Source of the DNA: Enoplolaimus lenunculus
Taxonomy: Eukaryota; Nematoda; Enoplea; Enoplida; Thoracostomopsidae
DNA: 64,000 nt
Direction of reading: 5' to 3'
Assembly: GCA_030248215.1 (NCBI GenBank)
Contig: JASANG010001377.1
Span: forward strand, 1 to 64,000
In this document: piece by piece, positions 1 to 13,800 of the stretch
Layout: every line of letters begins with the position of its first letter
Numbering within the stretch: position 1 is the stretch's first letter
Made by a program: the position numbers and the translations under genes
Notes under the pieces: model-generated
The model's database searches: none
Told to the model about the DNA's origin: nothing
What the model saw: the letters and a program-made list of their open reading frames with translations, nothing else

Positions 1-3000
1 CACTGCCTGTGTATAGAGATGGAAAACTGGTACACCTTAGGTTAAACTCTCATGCATGGTAATGTTTAGTTAGTTTACACAGTAACAAGTCCTATAACAA
101 ACCCATAGCAATCGCTACCTTGGCTATCAGCGAAACCAGTCTGATAAAAAGTATTTTGGTTTCAAAGATCACAATGCTACGCCGCAATAGGCACATTCAC
201 TGGTGAAAAAGTCTGCTGCAAGGTTGGTTCGACACAACCAAGATGTCCCGGAAACGGAGCGCCGGAAATCATTGGCGCAAGTGTCCGGTATTGTACTGCA
301 AACGTTCTAGTGAATCAATGTAGTGCACCTACGTATACTTGTCAACCTGCACAGCCGCCATACCAGTATCCGGGACAATATATATGTTGCGCGAGCGGAA
401 CCACCATTGGAAACGAACGGTGTTCAAATTACCAGGTTGGTCATTTAAATATCCGATTCGAACTCGTTTTAAAATGTAAAACGTTTTTCGGTTTCGAGAA
501 AATCGTTTACACTGTTGCTAAAAGCGTTTTGACAAGTGCAAAAAGGTGTTATGATACAAAATAATGTCTTTACCCACTAGAAATTACTTTAAGACTTTCT
601 TCGTTTACAAAAAACTGTTCTAAATGTACTCGAAATCGCAAAAAAGTGTTTAAAATACCGGTTTAAGTGTTGACACGATTCCTACTGTGAGAACATTTGG
701 CCAAATAGTTTGTTAAATCAAATTCATACCACAATGCAAGTTTAAAATTGCTTACTAGAAGGATATTTACTTTTACTTGTTATTCTCTGTAAATACTAAA
801 TTTCGAGCGATCTCCATAAGATTCCCTAATCACTCGAATAACACGTGGAATAATATTTATTTTGTCTCACGACGGACAACCCCCGCTGTTTTACTTACTT
901 TTTGAATCGAAAATCTCTAATTAATATCCGCCACCTTCCTCTTATGCCATAAATGTTCTCTGTACACTGTAAATTTCAATGAGTTAGATTAATCAACTCA
1001 GAAAGGGAATTTAGTTATATCTGGTTATTTCTGACTTAATTACAGTAAACATTAACTAACTCATTCTGAGCTGATTTAATTCCGGGTGAATTGATTAACT
1101 CAGAATGAGTTCAATCAGATCAGAGAGTTCTTAACGACCTAATTCAGATCTCAGAGTTCAGAGTGAATTCAACTCATTCTAAGTTAAATTCTACTCACTG
1201 AAATTTACAAAGACTAAACTTTCTTAGAATTTACAACCATTTTTGAAATTAATCAACTGTAATTGTTACACTTATGCTCACACATGAGTAGTTACTTGGA
1301 CTTATAAGTAGTGTTTAAGACTCCAGATATTTTAAACGGTCAAACCTGGTACTGTTCCGGCCCAGGACAGCCAGGTTGCCGCTCTGGTTACGCATGTCAA
1401 CAACTACTCAACGTCCCAGGGCGCTATGCGTGCTGTTCATCTATTGGCAGTTTCAGCCAATGTCCAGGGGGACTGATCCCAGAAACAATAAACGGGTCCC
1501 CCCGGCCATGTATAATGGGCTATCAGAACGCGTGTACCCCTCCCGGACAATGTACTCAAGCGATAAATCAACCAGGTTATTATATTTGCTGTCGCAGTTC
1601 AATTATTACCACACAAGACTTATGTATTGGGGGGCAACAGCCGTTAACTAGGGGAGGTATACCAACATACTGTGCCCAAGCTGGAACAAGCTGCGGAGTA
1701 CCCGGCTATATTTGCCAGCGGAGTGCGACAAACGCCCTTCGTCTGCTTTGCTGTCCAGGGGGAGGTATCGGCGCTATATGTCCCCCAGGTCAAATTCCAC
1801 TCACAGTAGGTGGTTCCGGAACCGTATACTGTAACGGACCAGGACAACCTTGCGGTGGAGCTATGGCTACCGGATATACTTGCCAAATATCACCAGCACT
1901 ACAACGCTACGTCTGTTGCGGATCTGGCACCACAGTCACGCTTCCGCAATGCTTAAATGGGCAACCGGCTTGGTCCCCGCAACAACAGCCCTACTACTGT
2001 ATTGTTGGCTCTGGTCAATGCCCTACCGGATATACATGCGCTCAATCGACAGTTCCGGGACGTTACGTTTGTTGTTTGACCACAACTACCTCAAGTGGGC
2101 AGTGTAAGTCCGGCAGATCCGCCTACACAAACGCTCAGTGTTCGCCACAGACACCAAGTTGTCCTGCCGGATATAGCTGTGAGTTAGCAACTATACCCGG
2201 ATCATATGCGTGCTGCTATACAGGAACATCGTCGTTCCACTGTCCCTATAATTGGCAGCCTTATATGATTGGATCTGATCCTCAAACGTGCGTTGCAACT
2301 GGAGTTACAACTGTTGTTGGGGACATTTGTCCCCAAGGTGAGTCCTATCATGAGCCGATAATCAAGGGCATTGAAAGCCAAGGGGCTTACAGGGGTCAAA
2401 CCAACTCTATTGCTGGGATTTTTCTAAAGGGGTTTCTAAATACCTCTTCACGTTGTAACACAATAAAAGCGAGCAAATGAGGCTCCAACCCCCTAAATGT
2501 TTCGGCAATGATTCCAGCGTGGCCTTGACAACCGACTCATGGTATCGTAGAAACATTTTTATCCTAGAGAGCAAATTTACTTACACGTATTATCTGTTTT
2601 TGCTCTCTACGACAATAAAATTAAACGATACCATAAGTCAATTGCCAAGGCGAGCGAATGAGGCTTTAACCGCCTAAGTGTTTTGGCACCAAATTCAGCG
2701 CTGAATTGCAAGAAAGTTTTAGAAAAAGGCCTCGGCATTTTACTGTACACTGGCCCAGCATTAACCATACATTGAAATAAACACGCGTCTGAGCAACTCA
2801 GCGCAACGTGTGTATAGTGAAATAATGTATAATGTAGCTGAATGGTGATAGTAAACGCCTCCCACACCAGTCTTCGAGCTTCGAACTCTAGCATTAAGGA
2901 AGCTCCCAGATGAAATATAAACTACTTATGTTACAAAGGGTTAAAGAAAAAAGTTTCATTTAATATCTTTAATATATTTCTATTTAACATGGTTCCAATC

Positions 3001-5849
3001 GGAAGTACATTTTGCCGAGAGCGGACTCAGAATCATGCCTCACTGTATTGTTCGCAAATTTCTGTAAAAATTCTTTGTATTGCTGACTGTATTAGCGATT
3101 TACTAACAGTATAAAATTTATGATATTAATGGAGGCTTACAATTCTCAGAGCACTAAATCAGCTTGGCTTTCATTTTAATTACAGTTAAGCATTTATATC
3201 ATTTTAAAGTTTTAAATATGAAGTCTTATGAAACCGTAAATCAAGTATCCAGAATTTTTGAATATTAACCAGTTCTATTGAGTGCCGATGCCATTGCAGC
3301 AAGGATACTGTTGAACTTAAAATATCGAGGTATATTTGAAAATGTGTGGTGCTATCATCCTTTCTTGCCGCTGTGAAATAGAATTTTAAGTTTACATTTT
3401 GTTATTCATTTGAAGATAGAACTTGAAGTTTTCAATTGCAGTCACATTTGATAATCATCGGAATAATATGCTCTGCTAGATGCTGTCCAAGTAACAACGT
3501 TACAACTGAAAATACTTACTAATAAAAGACAGATTTGCAAATGAACTAAACAACAGGCAAAATCAAAATTCAGTCATCTTAAAAACTCAACTCCGAAAAA
3601 TCGGAATTTCCTCATCGGAATAGCAACCAGTCGGAATTGGAACCCAAAATTTATCTAAATTTTAGCCGGAATCGGAATTCCGTTGGAACCTTGAATTTAA
3701 CAACGTATGTGCTATGTACAGAAAATAAGATTTCTTATATGGTTAAAATGACGTTAAGATCAACGCTCCTTCTAGAACACATAAAAACCTACATTTTCAG
3801 TTTGGTGAGCGGCGAAATTCTATCCGGAACAAGTGCCAGCAAATTTATCTTAATGCTATTTCAGGATATTCGTGTGTTGAATCAACGCGATCAGGAACTT
3901 ACATCTGCTGCGCGGCCGGCGGCGGGACAATAGGGCCTCCAACCGGCGGAATTCAATGTATCAACGGAGCCGGATACTACCAAGGCCTTACCGGGTCTCC
4001 GCAATACTGTACTGTCGGCGCTTACAACCCTTGTCCCGCTGGCTACTACTGCATGCAAAGCACACAACCAAATTTATACCTATGCTGTGGTAGCGTTCGC
4101 GATAACGACGATTTACCTCAAAAGCCAGCTAAATCAGACTTTGAAAGCGAAGATGGAAACGGCCAATTTCTACCCGGCTCAGCCGAAGGCGCAGCAGAAT
4201 TTATTAGAGACGTTGACGAAACGCTGAAGGCACGCAAGGCATTTTTAGGCGAACATCAACATCCTTGTGGGTCAGTACAGGTACCACAGCTTAAACGCGA
4301 TCGAACTGGGGTAGAAACATGCCGCAGGGACTACGATTGTGACAGAGGTTTCAGTTGCGTAACCCTGAACCAAGCAGCAAGTATAGAAGTAAACAAATTA
4401 CAATTCCCTTTCAAATCGAAACGTCAAAAGCGTCAGGTGTCGGAAATTGGCGAAATGATCTGCTGTTCGGACGACAATCCGGATCCGTTGACTTCCACAA
4501 GAAACGACGTTTCAGTTCAATGGGAAACTCAATTGCCAGCGGAACGAAATCACCAAATTGGATTCAGATCAATCGAAGAGCAGCATCGAGAGCTACGTGG
4601 ACCAGCTGAAAAACCTACTATCGACATCAACGAGTCATTATTCAGAAGAGGGACAACACAGGAACGAACCATTTCAACAAAGCAGCTTCCCTTTTCAACA
4701 CTGGACCGAGCCGTTTGTGCTAACGGGCAGCTATCGTTCAAAAATTCTTTGACTGGTGCAGTCAAACCATGCCCTAACTCCAACGCTCACACTAGTTGCC
4801 CTGAAAACTACGAATGCTCCCTATCGGCAACTGGCACTGAATTCATTTGTTGCGAAACGGAACCACAATGCGAAGCAGCATTCAAACGCTCACCTCGACT
4901 TAATCAGTTCGGTTTAGGCCAGGCTGGCGCTGTTGGTTCGTATTGCCTACCGGGAGACAGCGCAAGCTGTCCACTAGGGTCTACTTGTCAACAAGCAATC
5001 AAACATCATTCAGACAAATACATCTGTTGCCAACCGCAAGCGCCAGAATCGCTACGTTGTTTGGATCACAGGCAAACTCTACGAGACTCTTCAGATGGCC
5101 GAGCTGTCTATTGTCAGCCTAAACCTATCGATACATGCCCTTACGGCTACGAATGCACCTCACGCAGTACTACACTTCAACATATTTGTTGCGCTGAGTT
5201 GTGGAACGCACAAATCGCCGTCAATCACACTTCGCCAATTCAAATCTTACCCTATCGGCAGTCCTCCCGCGAGTCTGAGACAATTATAAGCTCACAAATG
5301 CTTTACAGTCCAAATATCGTATCCCAAGATGGATCATCTACGCCTATAACAGTCCCACCAACAAATGTGACGTCACCACAACACCATCTCCAACACTGTG
5401 AGCAAGGATCCGTTGCCTATCGCAACACGGCACTAAACGGGCAGCCGGGCGAAGTTTACGATTGCACCGCTAACAATTATCGTTGCCCTGAAAATTTTCA
5501 ATGTACAAAATCAAGGGTAAATGGTAACCAGCGTAACAATCTCAAACGATTTGTATGCTGTTCAGCTAAACCCAACTGTCAACTCGGATGGTTGCCGTTT
5601 ATAGATAGTTTGACCAATGAAGTTAAAGAATGTTCGCCAAAGTCTGTCCTGAGCAGAATACAAGATGATCCATGCGACCCGCCTGGAGCTCCGTACATAT
5701 GCCAAGAATCAACTATCAAGGGCCGATACTTGTGTTGTATGCCAGCATTGATCGATTGGTCAGCTATTGCAGTCCAAGATCAGTCGACCGAATTTATTGG
5801 TGAACCCCACGTTCACCTCGACGCCACTAAAGATGAGCTCGGTGAATAA
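1..5849 (+). CDS. Secreted cysteine-rich repeat protein (WR1/lustrin-like), 3' part of gene
   Basis: The model has four exons: <1-40, 168-435, 1320-2337 and 3865-5849 (TAA stop). Junction phases are 2, 0 and 1 and keep one frame of about 1102 residues; the 5' end lies outside the window. The protein is a chain of about 40-50-residue modules with the pattern C-P-x-G-Y-x-C-x(n)-G-x-Y-x-C-C, for example CPAGYYC...LYLCC and CPTGYTC...GRYVCC. This matches the worm-specific WR1 / lustrin-type cysteine repeat of secreted cuticle or matrix proteins. The phase-1 junction at 2337/3865 rebuilds one module exactly (CPQ-G-YSCVESTRSGTYICC). The last exon carries a hydrophilic spacer with a basic KRQKRQ site, possibly furin-like, then more modules and a Cys-free acidic tail ending DELGE. 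The first exon (1-40) is the weakest part. No catalytic domain is visible, and the exact role is unknown. Confidence 0.8.
436..1319 (+). other. Intron of the cysteine-rich gene with a palindromic MITE
   Basis: This is an intron with donor GT at 436 and acceptor AG at 1318-1319, phase 0. It is AT-rich and holds one repeat copy at about 963-1210, described separately. Nothing else in it is recognised. Confidence 0.6.
963..1210. repeat. Palindromic MITE, AATTTCAATGAGT ends, copy 1
   Basis: The ends are imperfect inverted repeats: TGTAAATTTCAATGAGT at the left and its complement TCACTGAAATTTACA at the right. The interior is rich in AACTCAGA/TCTGAGTT words that can pair with each other. A second copy with the same order of words lies at 50320-50565. 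No coding capacity is seen. It is a non-autonomous DNA element; the superfamily is unknown. Confidence 0.55.
2338..3864 (+). other. Intron with a duplicated segment
   Basis: This phase-1 intron has donor GTGAGT at 2338 and acceptor TTTCAG ending at 3864. It contains two diverged direct copies of a segment of about 55 bp (about 2465-2520 and 2648-2700, sharing GCGAGCRAATGAGGCT) and a short run of CGGAATTCCG-type words near 3600-3690. No exon was found in it. Confidence 0.55.
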
Positions 5850-6173
5850 AACAGCAACGTCGAAGAATATCTAAATAATCTATATTGTTTCAAAAATAAT
5901 ATTGTGCTTGCTCTGGCTCAGATATTAAGAGAAAATGCTTCAATGCCATATGTTTCCATGGAATCTTTTACAATGTTTGCATGTACGTAAAATGAATTAT
6001 CTTATACGTCGTACCCACAGCACTAATTTTGCTATATCTTCAATAACAAACGACTTAGTGATTGGTTTAAAATTTATTAGTTCACTATTTACTTTCAACC
6101 AATCACTACAATAGCCACAGTGGCTCCAACCCTAGCAACGGTTCCAGATTGGTTGAAATTAAAGAAATATATA

Positions 6174-6533
6174 TAGATGGGCCGATACCAAAATTTTGCC
6201 GATGTCGTTTATTTTAAAATTTTGCTGATGCTGAACCGATGCCGATTCCAACTTTAGTACACAAACAGATAGGATACTACCATATATTAAGACTAAACCC
6301 TAACCATCATAATCGATTATAATTTTATAAAAATGGTTCATTTCAATTAATTTTTTCAAGCATAAACGCAAGAGATAACAGTTTTCCTGACCACACTGAT
6401 ATGCGTCCAAAAATGAAATTGATAGCATTCAAAGAGACTGTTAACCGCAAAAAGTATCTGCAAAGAATCGGCATTTTTTTGCAGTGCCGACCCCGATACA
6501 CACTGAAAGTGCCGATTAATCGACACATTGGTA
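6174..6533. mobile_element. hAT-like non-autonomous element, CCGATAC/CGGTATCGG family
   Basis: The left end has GGGCCGATACC and the right end has GCCGATTAATCGACACA. The interior is rich in GCCGATGCCGATTCC words. It is related to 28529-29008 and to a fragment near 13857-13930. The end type, with degenerate GATGTGCCGATA-like words, is common in hAT elements. No transposase is present. Confidence 0.45.
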
Positions 6534-7137
6534 CAAATACATCAACTAACTTTTAAACCAACCACTAACCGCTTTGGTATTGGTTTTTAGTTTCAATCAA
6601 AATCAAATGTGGGCTGAGCCAACCGTAAAAAATTGCGCCAAAAAATTGTAGCAGTTTATTTTTAATCACTCAGGTTTTAAAATATTTAACACCAATTTAA
6701 AAACGAAACCAGCTACACGCGGCATACCGACATAAGTATTCAACTTAGAAAGGTAGGTTCGGCATCAGCTCACCTTTGGATCACAAATATGACCTCCGGT
6801 TGTACCTTGGTCAGTTTCCTAGCCAAAAATGTTAACGCGTTCTGCAAAAACTACGTGGACCCCTTATAGTGCAATCTCGATCCATTGTGATAGTTTAAAA
6901 TTGTTTTACACTCCATTTTTGGTTAAGCAACAAACATCTATTCGCTCTTGTGAAAGCAGTAGGTAATTAATATTTTACTTTAGACACTTTACAACAGGTT
7001 GGATTTTGAGCTATAACTGTTATAAGCCGTTTGTTTCCTGATAAATCTATATCTTCGAGACAGCGCACAACTACGAATAGAAACTGTTATGGTCACAACT
7101 CTATCAGTAACATCGCAACCATGTTATATTATACGAA

Positions 7138-8115
7138 TGGCCCATGTTACTTTAAGGGACGTCCAGGGTTCTGGTGGGTCTATAAAAGAGTAAGTTTAGA
7201 TTCTAGACCAGTCGTAGTGGGACTACATTTATTGAGCGAAGCTTGAACACACGTAAGCAATTAAGCTAATATGCAAATTAGCTATTAGCTAACTATTCAA
7301 TTACGGGTTTGTAAACAACAATTTATCCAGATTCTTCGCACCCAAAAACCTTCAGTAAACCCTAATAATTATTGAAATAATTTAAAAAGTCCTAGTTTTG
7401 TCTTGTCAATTAAGCTAATATGCTAATTAGCTATTAGCAACTATTCAATTATCGGTTTTGGATGTTTGTAAACTATTTATTCAAATTCATCGCACCTAAA
7501 AACTCTTTAGTGCTGAAATTATATTGTTTTGAACCTTAATTAGTGAAATATTGTAAAAAGTCCTAATTTAAGCTTATAAACTATGCTAATATGCAAATTA
7601 TCTATTAGCTAACTGCTCAATTATCGGTTTTGGAGGTTTGCAACCAGTCTACGCAGATTCCTCGCACCCAAAAACCCTTTAATGCTAAAATTAGCTTGCT
7701 TCTAACTGTAATAATTAGTGAAACATTGTGGAAAGTCCTAATTTAGGCTTAATTAATTATACAAACTAGCCTGTAGCTAAAAACGGCTTAAAATTGCAAA
7801 ACCCTAATGAGAGGTTGACACCTCAGGATAATTGGCTTTCAAACAAAAAAGTTTATCAAAATCGGTTCCGCCGTTCCTGAAATTCGTTTCGGACGGACAG
7901 AAGGACCGACGGACATCCACCTTTCGACCACCAAGTACGAAACATAAAACGCTTCGCGAAACTCCGCGCTTTGCTCGGAGTTTCGCTTCGCTCAATTACA
8001 TTTTTTTGCTTAGGCTTAGGAACTCGTTTTTGCAACGCTTAAAACATGTTTTTGCAACGCTTAGGCTTTGGCTTATGAACACGCTTAATCTACCGTTACA
8101 CCCTTTAAAGTAACA
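7138..8115. mobile_element. TIR element with TTAGGC tract, interrupted by a nested tandem element
   Basis: The outer ends are inverted: GGCCCATGTTACTTTAAGGG near 7138 and the complement of CAATGTTACTTTAAAGGGTG ending near 8115. Just inside the right end are TTAGGC-type words (CTTAGGCTTAGGAACTCG, CTTAGGCTTTGGCTTATG). The same family occurs compactly at about 41325-41523. Another element with about 170-bp tandem units (7232-7995) sits inside this copy, so the host element is the older of the two. Confidence 0.55.
7232..7995 (+). mobile_element. Element of about 170-bp tandem units with TTGAGCGAAGC ends, copy A
   Basis: It starts at TTGAGCGAAGC and ends with the inverted form GCTTCGCTCAA, preceded by a short hairpin (CTCCG...CGGAG). 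Between them are about 3.5 tandem units of about 165-170 bp. Each unit has the landmarks AAGCTAATATGCAAATTAG, ATCGGTTTTGGAGGTTTG, CGCACCCAAAAACC and AAAGTCCTA. The tail carries CGGACGGACAGA. Other copies are at 16882-17950 and, inverted, 30875-31396. No ORF is credible. Confidence 0.6.
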
Positions 8116-8616
8116 TTGGCTAAACGGTTTATATCATTAAACCATATGGTTCTCAAAGGATCAAATATACATAGAGAAACAAGTAAAATTTTCTTGTTAA
8201 AACTTTGCCGAATTTCACATTCTTCAAGTCTGCTTTCACATTCTATGCAATTTTTATTTTGCAACTTTACCTTAGATGCAGCACAGCTCGTACTGAAAGT
8301 TGACGATACCAAGTTCGATGCAACAATACAAATGCAATGTCAGATTGTCGATATCTGCAAGATAACTTACTAATGCTTCGAATTTTGAAAAAAGAATATA
8401 TTGATACTAAAATAAACGTTTTGCCTATAGCTAAAAGCGAGACGCCTCTTGCCGCTTACACATTTAAAGCTATAAAGATACATGTATTATTTAGCATAAT
8501 TATTATTTGCACCCAATATATACATAATTTATACCGCTTCACCAGGTTTCCACTGGAATTACTGCAAAAGATCACTTCTGTACCAGTTCCTGCATTCAAA
8601 TATTCAGTATCGTAGT

Positions 8617-9643
8617 CACGGTTGTTGGTCGAAAACAAATTACCGAAAAATTGGGTTTTTTCATTTTTCCCATTTTTTCCGAGGGGGGTGGTGGAAAAAA
8701 ATGGAAAAAATTGGAATATTAAACGATTCTTAAATAAAAGCTGCAACTAAATATGATATAAAATAACGTTTTTAGACGGTAAATAACTAATTTTCATGTG
8801 TGTATGTCCACCAGGACACATATGTCCCAAAAATAGCGAAAAATGCATTATATGAATATATAAATGAATTACAGAATAGAAGTTTTGCCACGAGATTCAA
8901 TGTAAAACTACATATGAATCTTGTTGGGTTCACTTACCAGGTTTCGTCGACAGTGGTACCAAAGTTAGGGCGCTCAAAATGGAACTTTTACTGTATGATT
9001 TGACACAAGAATACGTCTAGATTCATCCTAGCTTTGCACGCGCGATTACAGCAGTTGAGAGGCTTTGATGTCAGAAAAAACCCAAAATGTGTTGGGATTT
9101 AATATATACTTACAAAAAACAAGGGTGACTTCTTTAGCTCGCTCCATTCATAAGTTTCTGATGTTCTGATGACCGCCTCCGATTATTCCACGCCAAAACT
9201 TCAATTTTGAAAAATTCAAATTTTAAGGTCCCAAATTTCTCCATTGGACTCAAAATTTTTTTGTCGAAAAATTATACAAATTATATACAATTTGGCACAT
9301 GTTACGGAACTAAGACGAATATTGTTAAATGTTTCCTAATCAGACGTCTGGCTAACGAGTCAGTGATATATAATTTGTCCAACTTATCCAAAAAAATTTG
9401 GGTCCCGAGGGGTTGAACTTGTGGCCTTAAAAATCGAATTTTTCAAAAAATCAGATTTGGGCTTGGAATGATCAGGGGATATATGCTAAAAGTTTTTAAA
9501 TGCAAGCAATTTGGGCAACCGCCGGCTTAGGGTGGGATAACCGATCACTCAAATAAAGAACAATTTTTTCCCATTTTTTCGGCAAAAAAAGGAAAAAATT
9601 CATTTTTTCCGGTCATAATTTTTTCCGGGAAAAACAACCCTGA
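8617..9643. mobile_element. hAT-like non-autonomous element, about 1 kb
   Basis: The ends are imperfect inverted repeats. CACGGTTGTT followed by A/T-rich GGGTTTTTTC words stands at the left; the right end is GGGAAAAACAACCCTG. Subterminal ATTTTTTCC / GGAAAAAAT words repeat on both sides. No transposase frame is seen. The hAT assignment rests only on the style of the ends. Confidence 0.4.
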
Positions 9644-10858
9644 TCGGAGTTTTTACGGTTTCGTTTCAAATTATTCATAATCATTTTACAATGAAAATTT
9701 TGACTTTGAAGAATAGTTATTTCGAAACGACCTTTTTGCAATTAGTGTAACTTTATTAATATGCTATTAGATGAAACATCTGATGTGCTTTCACAAAAGT
9801 TGGTGTTAAATTAGCAGCAATTCCAGTTGCCAATTCCTGTTCCTGTTGCAGCAAAACTTATTTCCTGTAGGAAACCTGCACTTCACATATTCTAACATAC
9901 ACAAACCATAAACAAAAGCTGCGTAAATATTCACTATAGGAAATAATTGTACATGTATACTTTAGTTTCGATTAATCACAGAATTTAATTTCGTTAAAAA
10001 TCTCAATTTAACACCTGAGAAATTAGTTAGATATACAAGGCCACTCAAAACAGATAAGGAATGCTAAATACATGAACAATTACCAGCAAACATTTTGTAC
10101 AAATTAGGCTCAATTTCAAGACTATAAACCGAAAGCTGTGGTGTAACATGCACAACTAATATATCAATTGATCCTCAAACTATGCAAAGGAAGATTAACA
10201 CACGGATAACATATTCGCCTCGAAAAATATAGAAAACCTAAATACTACATGATACAGTCATTGTTTTTTACACTGATTGTGGATTCAAAAAAGTTTGCGC
10301 ACTAGAGCTTTGCCATTACACTGTAGACACTAGGACCCGAACTCTCAGCTATGTTCAGCAAACATCACTGGTTATTAACAGGTTTTCGAACAAGCGAACT
10401 GTGCCGTCTGCCATTCGGAAAATGTATATAAATGTAGGTTAACTCAATGGCAAAAATGAATTAAATTTCTAACTTCATGAATCATTTGTTTTTAAATTGC
10501 AAATCCTGCACATTTGAGAATACGGGCATAGAAATCAGTTCCTGCTCTATTCCAAAAATATTTGGCCCTGCTAACCAAAACTTAAATCAATCGACTTGAA
10601 TTACGAAAATATAATTTAAAGGTATGTAGGTTCTCGTACACTATCACAACATTTATGGCAAAGGTTTACGCTTAGGCACTAGCAAACCTGTTCCCAAGCA
10701 TACGCGTGAAAGTAAGTGTACAGCAACCGATATGTGTTTACCGTTATAACCACATCACAAGCAAAAATACCATGCAATGGAACTATTATTTCTCATAGCG
10801 TCCCTCGGAATACGATTGTATGGCATTTTCTTACCAAAAATTAACCCAATCAAAAGGT

Positions 10859-13800
10859 TCATTGCATTTTGGATATTTCATACTTCGCCTGTTCTCTTTC
10901 ATCATCACTGTCCACAAGTGCTGGCAACGCTTTATCAGCAAGAGAACTTGGAATATTATCTTCTACCCAGCGTAATTCATCCTGGAAAAAAGTATAGAGA
11001 AACTGTTTGAACTAGGTTTTCAAACACGTGCTAATTTTAATAATGACAATAAATTAATTCATATTATCAATATAATGTTGTTCCACTATTTGTAAAGTTT
11101 TGGATTGGGCTAGTTAGTTACTGAATATTAAAAATACTAGCGCTGGATTCGAACACTTAAATATCCGACTCCGGCAGCTGTCGCCGGATCCGGAATTTAT
11201 GTGCATATTCCGACAAAAACTAAAACTTAATTGTTTTATTCGTTAAGACTGTGCCCGTTTTATTCTTTACCACTTTGAAGTTTTCACTGCCGATAAATTA
11301 AAACCAAAAGTACTTGGATTTTGATTACCTTCATACAGTAATTAACGGATATTTTCAGAGCCGGAACGTGTGCACTTCCAATATCAGTACACAGGACCGA
11401 AATTTCTTTGTAAGTAAGCATCAATAATGCTATCTGAGTACCATTATTTTAAAACAATCCAGTCATAATTTTGTCTGATCGTAATAAACAACTTGACAAC
11501 ACAACAAAGCGCTTAAAACACCCTATGACTTTTTGATGTCTAACCTCCAGCGATGTTTCCTTTTTATCTTTAACATGTCCATCTTTATCACCAACGCCTT
11601 TTCTTAGGTTTGTCAGTTTCATTGTGTCCGATTCCGAAAACGCTTCACTAAATAGTGTATCTTCTGCAAGAAGCGAGACAGATATAAGCAGCACAATATG
11701 TATAGATACACAACATTTCGATTTCACCAAAAAACCTGAGATAAAACAATATTCAGATACATCACAAAAGAATGTTTAAACTTTGATTAAGCATTTACTT
11801 TAACTAAATTTACACAGGAAATCCATATCAAAATTTGAGCATGCAATTTTCAGCTATTTTTACCTTCCTCGTCTTCATCCGTTTCTGCATCCAACAGCGG
11901 ACTGAACGCATAACGTTGATTATTATTAGTCGGACGCCACAGTATCACAATGACAACAAGAATCACAAAAAACAACAGATGCCAAAATGCAGCATCCACC
12001 CACCTGCAAAGCAAAGTATGTAATTATTGGCAATACTCAAAATAATTTGAGACAAGCGAATCAACCGTGAGTATAACGGCATGCCATTAGATTTTCACAA
12101 ATGAAATACGAACTAAAAGCTAAGATGTGAAAACATGTGTCTAAGCTGAACATAATTCGCAATATTGCTTAACAACCAAATTAATTTCTGACCAGTTTTG
12201 AGCCACTACTATGCATCTATTATGTTTTCCAAGCAAATATGAGTCCGCGCAATGCATTATTTCGAGCAGTCAGGTCTTGTTAAAAGTGATCGTATATCAT
12301 CTACAGAGTATATAAAACAATCGTTTAAACTCTAATCTTACAACTCCTGCCAATCTTTCAAACATAATGCGAACACGTGCATATACAGGTTCCATATCAT
12401 AAACGTGATACTTGACAGCACAGCAAATATGAGCGTATTGGTAAAATGGCGATATAACCACAGTTTGGTTTCGTTTCGACGCAATCGTAGCGCACGTGTT
12501 GTGTTGAGCAACGCCGAAAATATCCACCATGCAATTCCGACATCAAGCATTACTAATGGGAGACCAATTAGTTGTTTTTGTTTTGCTGCATCATGTTGAA
12601 CCTGGCGAACAACACATTACGCAACTTAATACGGCTGGCAGGAGCATAGGGCACGGATCGATGGGATATTAATTTTACCGGATACCGAATAGTAAATTTT
12701 GTCCGGAGTGAAATGTTAACCTGATATAGCGTCTAAATTAATGCACAGTTTGTAGTAATTCAGTCCCGCAAAATTATTTCTTTGTTAAGCATAATTTTTT
12801 CATTTTAGTTCAGTGCCAAAAACTTAAAACGCAAATATCCGGAGATTAAACCGGAACCGGATTTTCGGTCGATCCCTAACATAGGGGTGCGAGAGTGAAA
12901 CCTGTCTCCACACCCCAAAATTTTATTATGTTACAAATTGTGTAGAAATTATCAGTTACATTATACGATCCACGACCTCTAAAAGCGGTACAAAACTGTT
13001 ATCACGACGACATTATTTAGACATATACATATCTACTCAAACAAGCTTGTATACGGCATTTGGAAATTATACACTCTTATATAATTATGATAATACATAT
13101 AACAATGTCAAATTAATAGTAAAGTGCACAAAGTATAGCTGCAATTCATTTATTATGAATCTAAAAATACTATACCAACTAAAAACTTACGTGAAAAAGT
13201 TATCAAGAAGTACAAATAAACTAGAAACGGACAGCACAACCAGTTACTCCCATCCCCAACTATTAATTCGATGTGTTGCTTTAGCCTAGCTACTCACTAA
13301 CCTTTGACACTCTTGAAATACTTTCAATTGAACAAAGAACAAAATATAAGAATCCAACTCCAACAACTTTGTGCAAGGCAGAGCCCAGTCTAGGTTTGAC
13401 AACACCAAATCCAATACTAACAATTATGACTAACATTCGAGACAGTGTTTTCTTCAAACAGGACACTATCTCTGCCATCTATAAGATTTAAATAAGACAA
13501 CAGAGCAATAAAACTACGGATGCACTCATTAATCGGTATCAATAAAGGTTAGATTGATAGTTCTCGTGCTTATCGCAATCGGTACAGCAAAATGCCAATT
13601 CTTGTAATACCAAACTGTGAGTTGGAACACAATATATTTCAATTTATAGCAGTAGCAATGCTACTGATGATAAGACTGTGATGTATCGCGCCTTTATGTA
13701 TAAAAAAATTCACTGAAATTAACAGATATAATGGGGTATTGGGGTAGTACAGTTGTTCATAGTTGTCAGGTTTAAAGTCTGCGGGTCTGCATAATCATGA

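Larger units (their letters stand above)
5850..10858. other. Gene-free interval between convergent 3' ends
   Basis: This interval separates the 3' ends of the cysteine-rich gene (plus) and the TMEM87 gene (minus). It holds the hAT-like copy at 6174-6533, the TIR element at 7138-8115 with a nested tandem element, and a second hAT-like element of about 1 kb at 8617-9643. About 9650-10858 is plain AT-rich DNA with nothing recognised. An AATAAA overlaps the stop of the upstream gene (5845-5850), but no clear downstream poly(A) signal was picked. Confidence 0.5.

Noticed and set aside
11664-11730. Longer version of TMEM87 exon 8 starting near 11730
   Set aside because: It would insert a hydrophobic stretch in the cytosolic tail. 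The TTGCAG acceptor at 11664 keeps the phase and gives the acidic [12 protein letters not shown] expected of the family.
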